Below are positions 56,101 through 64,000 of a stretch of DNA of 64,000 bases, piece by piece. This DNA comes from Brachionus manjavacas. Taxonomy: Eukaryota; Rotifera; Eurotatoria; Ploima; Brachionidae. A program made the position numbers and the translations under genes. The stretch spans positions 2,976,001-3,040,000 of the forward strand of contig JAHQIY010000006.1 of NCBI GenBank assembly GCA_019054805.1, read 5' to 3'. The notes under the pieces were generated by a model, which did not search any database, had not been told where the DNA came from, and saw nothing but the letters and a program-made list of their open reading frames with translations. Every line of letters starts with the position of its first letter. The stretch's first letter is position 1.

Positions 56101-59100
56101 GATTCATCTTTTAGTTCAAATGCTGATTTGGGACCTTTGGAAATAAGTGCTTTTCTACGGTTTCCGTTCATGCTCAGTGTTGTTAGATTTCCTGATCTTA
56201 AATTTTTTGAATTTAATAAAATTTTAGTAAATAATAAAAAAAATAAATTTTACTCGACAACTGAGTGGTTTTTATTTAGAATAGAAATTCGTTGAGCTGA
56301 ATTGGAAGTATGAAGAAATTCTGGCGAAATCTTTGCCAAATTGTCCACAGAATTAAGATTGGTGCCGATATTTATTGATTTTTGCTCACTATCAGAAGTG
56401 TACGAAGCTTCTTCGTGAGGAAAAATAGGCGAACCATCATTACGCAGAGGAAATATGTGTGCCCATGGTAATCGACGTGATTTTTTCACTTGATTCGGCA
56501 TAAACGGGTTTATTTTTTGTTTTTTTTTATCTCCACTTTCGCCGTCCAAATCAGACTCCATTGAAGAGTCGATGTCGGCGTCATCGTTGTCATCTCTGAG
56601 ATGTTCCGAAGTATTGGACATAATCGACGAGCTCAAGTTTCCCATGCTGTTGTTGCTCAAATATTTGGGCTTATTTCTAAAGCCACTAAAAAATCGATTC
56701 GAATTTTCTTTGGCCACTTTGGTCGGATTGTTATCAAAAATTTTGTCCGAGTCTTCAAAAGAATTCAAAAAGCTTACACTGGAATAGTCTGGTAATATGC
56801 TATCTGAACTAATTTTATTTGTCTTTGTTTTGAGTTTGATTTTTGATCTTGGCAAAAAGCAAGAATTACAATATCGCACCATTTCAGATGATTGGTAAAA
56901 GCTAAGATTCATCCAATTTGGAATATCGAACGCATCTGTGGTATCGTATTTGAAAAGAGGCACGGCATGCAATGGTTGCTCTCCTAGACATACCAAATCA
57001 GATCCAATTCCATTGTCAATTACTCTTTCCTTGGTTATTTTAGCCATTTCTTTCTCAACTTCATAAATACCATTGCCTGGTGTAATTACTAAACTCATCA
57101 TGCCGGCTCTATCGAAAGGTCTATCGATAAAGTGACGCTCGAAAACTCTTGATGAAAGATTTAAGGTCTGCAAAAAGTTACCCTCTGCTGCTGAAGATAA
57201 TGAGCCGGATGGCATGTTTGACTTTATTTGCCGGCTATGATAATTCAGAACATAGTCTCTATATTCTTTGATCAATCGCTTTAGGATTACCAAAGTTGGC
57301 GTCCAGTCCTCATAGCGTTCATTTTGGTATACAACTCTGTAATAGTCTTCGTAAAATCTATTTTTGTGGTCAACTTTTATGTCCGCTGCGATCGAGCTTG
57401 GAAAATCATCGATAGATCTTGCGTCATAATAAACACGCGAAAATAAAGCTATAGTTACATCGTGGGTACATTGTTGATTCTTCCAGTTGGTAAAAAGTTC
57501 TCCTGTAATTAAGATTGATTAAAATTTCAATTATTATTTTAAGTACTTTTTTTTTTTGATTAATTTGAGAATTTGGGTTTTGAAAATATTTCAAATCGAT
57601 TTGTGTTAAGTAGTATAAAACTCAAATCGAAAACAAATAAAAGTTTAAAATCCATTACCTAAAATTCAATTGAGCTTTTGAGTAAAAAAGAAAACATAAT
57701 AATTTAATGACAGGGATGAAAATTAAGATAAAAGTTATTTAAAATACATTTTTAATTATTTTTTTAAATAAAAAATTTGAATCCTGATTATTGTAATTTA
57801 TTAAATCTCTAATCGATTATCATCTTAATTATCAGAAGAAAACAAATTCCCATTATTTTCAAATAATTGGCTATTTTTTTATGAGAATACTTTTCAGCTT
57901 ATTAATCATTTTTAATTTATTTTATTCGAACTATTTGTAAATAATTTTTTCAATAATAAAAATAAAACTTGAACATTTTTTATTATAGTTTTTAATAATG
58001 AAAAAATATTTATTAATATTTAAAATGGTATAAAATTTGATGTTTTATTTCAATTAATTCAATTATAAATGAAAAATAATGCAAAAAATGTTCTCATAAT
58101 AAAAATTATTTTTTTGGAATTTGTGGTGAAATCTGAGTTTTTTAACTTGATTATCTTGTTTGGCAAATTTTTTCAGGAAATATGATATCATGCAGCATTA
58201 TTTACATAAAATTCATAAGTTAAACAGGTTTTATAAGTTAAAAATACTGTTTGAATCAATTTTTCCTAACAATGATAAATTATTATGTTAGATTTTTAAA
58301 AAACATATAGTTTGATAACCTCTGTATAGGCGAGTGGTTTTTGAGTTAGTCATTCAAGAAAATGATCAAATATTTAGTGTAAAACTTTTAAAATAAGCAT
58401 AATAAGCAAATATCTTGATTCTAAAAAATGCTTGATTAAGAAAATAAAGTGAGTATACTCAAAAAGACCGCTTTTCATTTTTAAACCAAAAATATAATAA
58501 TTTTTTTTTTTCAAATTAACTTGGATACATCTGGTCTCCAAAAAAAAACTAAGTCTAAAGATTCTTTGCTTTTTGCTTTTTGGACATCACAAAAAATACC
58601 ATTTTTCATCTAAAATGTAAAAAAGGAAACGGTTTCGACAGGCTAATAATTGCAGTGTAGAAGAGTAACTCGATGCAGTAACCTTTGTGTCAGATTGGAG
58701 CCGTCGCTCAAACAGTACTAGAAAAGGACATGAACGCATCTCCAATTATCCTGTTGGATAGCACATTACAAATTATTATTTTATTACACATTACAAAATA
58801 TTAAATTAGATATCTTAAATTATTTTCTCATTATCTTTAATAAAGTAATTTTAAATATTTTTTAGACAAAATTTAGGAAAAAAATTTTTTTTTATATTTT
58901 TATTTTTTTCTTTAATTCAATGTTCGGATTCCTTGTTCTCATATTTAAAAACTGAATTTTTTCTCAAAATATAATTAATCAAATCAATCAAATCTAACAA
59001 ATAAAGTTTTCTATCTTAGTTATGAATACTTTATCTATAGGGTTTCAGCTTAAAGATATCAAAAGTTATTCACCCTTTAAAGCTCATAAAAAATAACAAA

Positions 59101-59997
59101 ATAAATATTTACCCAGAAAATTAATTGCCTTTTCATGATACATTTCTCCGTTGACATCGAATTCCCACATTTCTCTACTCATTTGTATATAAATTAAACA
59201 CATTGCACTGAGAGAGCGGAAAACAAGCCTGGTTTTTTCACCTACATAACCACATGTAACATTATCACCATTTACCGACCAAAGTTCCTTTACTGAACAC
59301 CGAATCAAACAAAATTCTATATTCTTTTTTAAATAAATGCACGAATTTTCAACCGATTTTTTAATCCTGAGCATATCGTATCCATTGACGTATTGCTCCT
59401 TGAAAGTGACCTCAACCAAATCAAGCATAACGCTAGCTTTGTCAACAATAGTTGCATTTATGAAGCCTAAGTTTTTGATCGAAAACGGTGGTTGACTAGC
59501 CGCTTGTTCGATTCTAATAGTGTCTAATTGAATTTGTTCACTGAATGAAGATTCCACTATTTTGACCAAAAAAGGACTGGTATCATCATCATTTGAATTT
59601 GGTTGACTAGGATTCAACGCTGAAGACGTCGAGGAAGACAAATGAACAAGCGAACTGGCAGCACCTCGACTCAATGAAGTATTCAGCTGATTTGAACAGA
59701 TATTCTGACTAGACTGAGAGGATATTTCAATCAAATCATTAATTTTTAAATTAGGCCATGTTTTCGGATTTATAAAAATTACTTTAAAAAAGAATAGATT
59801 AAAAAAGTGGGTCTGAAATATTTTGTCATCTTACTGGGCCAATTCTGTGTGTTTGAACTATTTAAAATTTGTACCTTCAGCCTCTTGGTTTCACCAATGT
59901 TTGACTTTTCGGCCGGACAGCACTGACTTGTTGTTGAATTTCGGTTTTGAATGGCTCTGGTTTGAAAAAATTCCGGCTTTCGACTCGAGTTGATCAT
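50185..59997 (-). CDS. DEPDC5: DEPDC5 (Iml1), GATOR1 subunit
   Basis: Five exons in phase: 59997-59835, 59781-59113, 57502-56254, 56196-55402 and 52813-50185, giving 1834 residues (human 1603). Matches to human include FINPKTWPNLKINDLIEI, VRVVFRS-like TRLVFRSLSAMCLIYIQMS, NRFYEDYYRVVYQNER, RVIDNGIGSDLVCLGEQPLHA and VPLFK. The last exon has the DEP domain (about residues 1180-1260, HCFVSAEAVWWCIEHI and HGFYLYYFI) and the C-terminal domain (WEVATCSLLSETVNSW). With NPRL2 and NPRL3 it forms GATOR1, the GAP that switches off RagA/B and so mTORC1 when amino acids are low. Ser/Asn-rich inserts make it longer than human. Introns 2 (1.6 kb) and 4 (2.6 kb) are large and hold repeats. Confidence 0.95.
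53034..53080 (+). repeat. Stem-loop repeat with A tail, copy 2
   Basis: Reads TATCTATGACGAGCTAAAGC then TTTTTCAGATT and an A run, matching the minus-strand copy at 30.7 kb. It lies in intron 4 of DEPDC5. Confidence 0.5.
54290..55085 (+). mobile_element. MULE transposon relic with SWIM finger, in DEPDC5 intron 4
   Basis: Broken plus-strand translations show Mutator-like transposase pieces in order: HPIPSNIPEYVSDEQVEKQI, then EKMPLARFF, and the zinc-binding SWIM segment KCTCPTFCKQYICKYSVCLA followed by KYVKPPPAAKIYRL. The SWIM pattern CxC...CKxxxC and the KPPPAAK phrase mark the MULE family. Several stops and frame changes separate the pieces and the DDE core is not recognisable, so it is a dead copy lying antisense within the intron. 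The intron would be far shorter without it. Confidence 0.65.
58651..58770 (+). repeat. Dispersed short repeat, copy 3
   Basis: Shares GTGTAGAAGAGTAACTCGAT, GCAGTAACCTTTGTGTCAG and AGTACTAGAAAAGGA with copies 1 and 2; the 3' part (TGTTGGATAGCACA) is more diverged. AT-rich tail follows. It lies in intron 2 of DEPDC5, antisense to that gene. Confidence 0.6.
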
Positions 59998-62004
59998 TTT
60001 TTTTTAGTTTATTTTAGAGAAAAAACAAAACTATGGCATCTGTTACCCTTCATTAAATTTTCTAAAGCTAATATTTTGAAATTAGCTTAACTAAAAACTT
60101 TCAAGCTAAGTATAAAAGTATATTTAACGAAAAAAAACTTTGTTTAGTAAAAAACGAGGCTGTGATTTTTAAATTATATTACTTGAATAATATTCTATAA
60201 TTATCCTTAATTTTAAATCACGTGATTTAAAAAATAAGTTTTTGATTTGATTCTTTATTTATCTTGATCCTAAATGATGTAATGAAAAAGGCATTTTTTA
60301 ATGTGTTAGAAAGCCAATTTTCGATAAAAATTCTAGATTTTTTATTTCTTTAAAACAAAAAAATTTAAAAAAATGCTGTTTAATAATGTCTTGAAATAAA
60401 AATAGAAAAAATTTTAAAAAAAAATCGATTCTCAGTCAAAAATGACTTTGTTTCCATTTTCATGGGTCGATATCATATTTTAGGTTGAAAATTATTTAAA
60501 TAATTAATTTTAAAATTATTTTCAATAGGACTATTTTAGGGTAAAAAATTAAATAATTTAGATTTTGTTTTATTTTTTAAGAAACATTTTGTTTTCAGAC
60601 ACTGAAAGCCTGAAAAATTATGCTTTTTATTTCTTAAAATTGAAGATAGAATAATTTTTTTTCTAAACATTGTTTAGTTTTTCTAATTTCATTCGAGCAA
60701 GAGAGCGAAAATTTGAATGCTCCTAATAATCAGCAAAGGAAAAAATTACTTTATAGGATAATGTCAGCAAAACAAAAAAATGGAAGAGAGTAATTTTAGG
60801 GTTAAAATTGTATGAAATTCAAAAAAGAATCGATCAATTTAATAAAAATGCATTCTATTAAAAATTATTGATTAAAATTGTTTCGTTTTCATAAAAAATA
60901 CCCCTTGTTTCCAATTTTTTTTTTTAATTTAATGGATAAAAATGTAATTTTTGCTTTTTAAACAAATTTTTTTTAATTTATTTTTGAAAGAATGGAAAAA
61001 TTGAATCCATCAAAAAAAGACACACTTTGAGGCCAAAATAATTTAAGAAATACTTAATAACTTTTTTTCTTTTTTTTATTTTCAATTTTCTTTATAAGTA
61101 AATAATTTTGAAAAGGTTTTGCATATTTTGAAAGAAAACATGTTCTCTCAATTTCGAGAGACTTCTGAAAAAATCATTTTGGATCAATGACAATTTTTTT
61201 GAATTTTTTTAAGAATCATTTTTTACATTTTTACAAAATCTTAGTTAATTCTTATGATAAGAGATCTTCGTACCATTGTCTTTTCATATTCAAAAACTTA
61301 CCGAAAAAGTAATGATAGCAATTTTCTAGAAAAAACTGCCAAGTCAAATCTAATAAAATCAAAATTAATTTACGATATTTTTTCTATCAAAAGATTTGAA
61401 AATTGTTTTATTGGGTAAACTTCGTTATCTGCGGTTCTTTGATGTTTTCTAAATTTATTCAAATTATTTTAATTTATCTAAATAATTTATTCTTTAATTC
61501 AATTTATATTTTTTTTCTATTTAATTAGATTTATTTTTACCAAGACCACAAACAAAATGCAAAATTTCAAATTTGTTTTCTTATGATTGATGTTGCTTGT
61601 GATTTCACCCGGCAGAAAGATCACTTAATCGGTATTAAAGTAACAGAATTGTATTTTTTTTCTTACCCGACTAATATGCTTGGTACTAATATTTTTACCA
61701 TTAAATAGAATTTTTTCCATTTATTATTTAGGAAAGATAATTAAAATAAATAATTAAGACAAAAATGTTTTCAATAATTAAAATATAATTTTAATTTTTA
61801 CTTATTAAAATTATTCCTTGCTAAGAATATTCATAAATGACATTTCGACTTGACCACTAAATTTTTATTAAAATTATTTATTTTTAAAAAATTAAATTTC
61901 ATTTTTAAATATGAAATTTTCAAGATTTATTTTAAACAAATTAAATTTTTTTTTTATTATTTGCAAAAAAAATTCAAACAACGCTAATTGCTATTTGGTG
62001 TTTA
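59998..62004. other. Long AT-rich intergenic region
   Basis: About 2 kb upstream of DEPDC5. Long A/T tracts, no ORF or repeat that I can support. Confidence 0.5.
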
Positions 62005-62193
62005 CAGAAGCCGGATGGATCGGCTAGGTCGGACGGCATGGACGGATGGGTCAGTTAGGTCGGCCGGATGGGTAGGCCGTGTGGGTCGGATCGGTCGGAC
62101 GGGTCGGAGCCGCAAACAGGCCTGGACGGCCGGCCGCACCGCCGGTTGTTTGGACGCGGCTTTTTTAGCGTTACATTTTTATTTAAACCGCTG
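62005..62193. mobile_element. GC-rich MITE related to the 25.9 kb element
   Basis: The right end reads AGCGTTACATTTTTATTTAA then ACCGCTG before TA, closely matching the right end of the element at 25953-26226. The left end is TA-CAG joined directly to AAGCCGG, as if most of the left inverted repeat were deleted. The core is a run of GGTCGGA(C/T)GG-type short repeats, extremely G+C-rich for this genome. No coding capacity is credible. Confidence 0.65.
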
Positions 62194-62400
62194 TATATTT
62201 TAATTAAATGTCGCGTCTTTAATAAGCTTTTTAAAAAAAGGTTTGTTTCTGAGAATCATCTTAGTAATTCGATTTGTGGCCATATTAATCATATTATTGT
62301 AATTTATTTTATTTTTTTACAAGAATAACATTAAATTAAAATAAATTTATTTATATTTTCTTTATTTTATTAAAAATTAAGAAAACATAATTAAACTTAC

Positions 62401-62524
62401 TGACATGTCACTAATGTTGAAACAAAAATTTCGAAAAACTTTCAATTTTAGGCTATTTTCGACATTAGTGACATGTCATTATATCATTTTGAAAACATGC
62501 GTTCGATATTTAACGACATGTCAC
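62401..62524. repeat. Cluster of GACATGTCA palindromes
   Basis: A 17-base arm at 62401-62417 (TGACATGTCACTAATGT) is exactly complementary to 62462-62478. A third GACATGTCAC lies at 62515-62524. The core TGACATGTCA is itself palindromic. It could be a hairpin-forming relic or a cluster of protein-binding sites. Confidence 0.6.
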
Positions 62525-62640
62525 AATACTTGGATATCCGAAGATTGTGAAATATCACCAAATCGAGATTATACGTTATTTTAGTTTGATAGTACTTAAA
62601 ATTTTTTTCTAATTTTTAAATTAAGTTTGTTTGTCTTTAG

Positions 62641-62838
62641 AAGGCTTCTCTTTGTTCGGTTTTTGTGTCGTATTTGTCAAACATAGACATGTTTATCCAC
62701 ACGTCTTTTAATCATCTTATTTTCTATGCCCTTTGGGTGGTGCTTGAATACTCAACTGGTCAAATGATAGCCAACATTACGTTTTTCAATACTCTGTTTA
62801 TACTTATAAGATTGGTCTATCTCCTGGAATATTTTTAA
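62641..62838 (+). CDS. Candidate terminal exon, two hydrophobic segments
   Basis: A good acceptor (TTTGTCTTTAG) precedes 65 open codons and a stop. The peptide includes FNHLIFYALWVVLEYSTGQM and NTLFILIRLVYLLEYF, two likely membrane helices with varied residues, and base composition is less A/T-rich than the flanks. AATAAA occurs about 100 bases downstream. No upstream exons were found and I do not recognise the family, so it may be a lone gene fragment. Confidence 0.3.
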   Translation, partial: KASLCSVFVSYLSNIDMFIHTSFNHLIFYALWVVLEYSTGQMIANITFFNTLFILIRLVYLLEYF

Positions 62839-63763
62839 TTCATATGTTTTTGATTAAGGGTAAAATGTTTTATCCTTATTTATCGATTCTTATTTATCAA
62901 AAAAAATTAATACAATTCACCAACTTTTTTAATATATTTTAAATAAACACAACATGAATTCTACAAAATTTGGAAAATAAAGTTTTTATTTATTAATTTA
63001 ATTAAAGTATTATAAATGAAGACGAATTCTTGCATTTTTCCTAAAATTTTTTTAAAATTCAATTATTTCAGTCAATAATTTTAATATGGACTATGGAAAA
63101 TCAAAATTTATTTTAACATTTAACCAAACTTAGGCCGAAAATCATATTTTAATTTTTTCTTTTTTTAACGGTAAAATTAAAATAATTTGCTAATGTAAAA
63201 CAATGATGGTCCCCACAGCTGATGTTCTAAACCATACTGATCTGTAAAGATTTGATTAGAGATTATTTTACAATAAATTAATCAAATATCTATTAATTTA
63301 AAATAGAATAAGTTCTTGTGATATTCACACTGATAATTTAAAAATGAATTAAATTAAATTCGAAAAAAAATTTTAAGAAAAATTAAATTCAATCAAACCT
63401 GAGCCAGTTGATGTTAAAAGAAATAAAATCATCAACGAAAATTGAAAATTGAAATCGGCAAAAATGCTTATTTACTTAAACTGGTATACAATTTCATCAC
63501 ATGGTCAGGATAGATAAAATTCAACATTATTTAATAAATTTGAAAAAAATTTTGTGATTTTTAAAATGTCATGTAAATTTTGAAATAAATATAATTTTAA
63601 AACTATTTTAAATCCAATATTCTTATTTTTATTTTTTCAATTTTAAATTTTGAAATATTCAAATCTTTAAACAAAAGAATCACCAGTTATTATATCAATT
63701 TTTTTCTATACTCATTAAATTAATCAAATTCTTGAAAAATTTATTTAGAGTAAAATAGAAAGA
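62839..63763. other. AT-rich intergenic region
   Basis: About 900 bases with no supported feature, upstream of the gene start at 63764. Confidence 0.45.
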
Positions 63764-64000
63764 ATGGAAGAAGCCAATTTAGACTTTGTTGAAACAATTG
63801 TATTTTTACTTGATTCAGATGAATGTATTTTTGAGATTAATTCTTTCACTATAACTTTTAATTGAATTTAAATTTTAGATGATAAACCACAGACTTTCTT
63901 AGGACAGAGATTATATTTTCTTGAAGAAGATGAACAAAAAATATTCAAAATTAGCGGTAACAATTCATAAAATTTCCATTTTCATTAAATTTTATTTTTC
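63764..64000 (+). CDS. Start of an unrecognised gene (runs off right edge)
   Basis: Two exons are seen, 63764-63824 and 63879-63956, joined by a 54-base GT-AG intron in phase 1. They encode MEEANLDFVETIVFLLDSDE and then DKPQTFLGQRLYFLEEDEQK. A further donor (GCG|GTAAC) at 63957 shows the gene continues beyond the window. The peptide is acidic with no signal sequence. The family is not recognised. Confidence 0.5.

Noticed and set aside
1-64000. LTR elements, endogenous viral copies, Polintons, toxin genes
   Set aside because: No long terminal repeats, capsid, envelope or integrase-like reading was recognised on either strand.
1-64000. tRNA, rRNA and snRNA genes
   Set aside because: No cloverleaf with matching A and B boxes and no rRNA-like block was seen; a covariance-model scan would be needed to exclude small RNAs.

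Overview
The window reads as nuclear DNA of a small invertebrate with a compact, very AT-rich genome. Most genes are animal orthologues cut by short GT-AG introns, commonly about 45-70 bases. Three group-3 LEA (desiccation) protein genes, rare in animals, sit beside degraded MULE, Tc1 and LINE relics. That combination fits a rotifer, most likely a Brachionus-type monogonont, whose resting eggs are known to carry LEA proteins. The species is inferred, not proved. I rebuilt exon chains by eye from splice sites, reading phase and family resemblance; wherever a multi-exon gene is listed the phases close.

Left third (1-20.5 kb): the first exon of an ABR/BCR-type RhoGEF (minus), a small unknown ORF, an HPS4/BLOC-3 homologue (minus, nine exons), SF3B5, the mitochondrial glycine carrier SLC25A38, the Pol I factor TAF1B (minus), then TIMM23 and PTRH2 (plus). 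TAF1B and TIMM23 are divergent with about 250 bases between them.

Middle (20.8-50 kb): a redox and desiccation neighbourhood. It holds a full NOX2-type NADPH oxidase, a broken piece of a second NOX joined to a LINE relic, a peroxiredoxin with an added presequence-like first exon, a 602-residue LEA protein, a cytosolic peroxiredoxin, and two more LEA genes. Interleaved are a rhodopsin-type GPCR, an ENO4-like pseudo-enolase, SCFD2, MNAT1 (TFIIH kinase assembly) and a TBC1D25-like Rab GAP. The stretch 23-31 kb is a graveyard of mobile DNA: a BEN-like broken gene, two TA-flanked MITEs, a MULE fragment cut by a Tc1 relic, and a LINE fragment.

Right third (50-64 kb): a five-exon DEPDC5 (GATOR1) gene with a MULE relic inside its fourth intron, then mostly empty AT-rich DNA with a GC-rich MITE, a cluster of TGACATGTCA palindromes, a candidate terminal exon, and the start of an unrecognised gene running off the right edge.

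How the genes may work together: NOX makes superoxide and hence hydrogen peroxide, the two peroxiredoxins remove peroxide (probably one in mitochondria, one in cytosol), and LEA proteins protect cell contents during drying. Their clustering, with repeated PRX-then-LEA order, is the most interesting feature of the window. Co-regulation is inference only.
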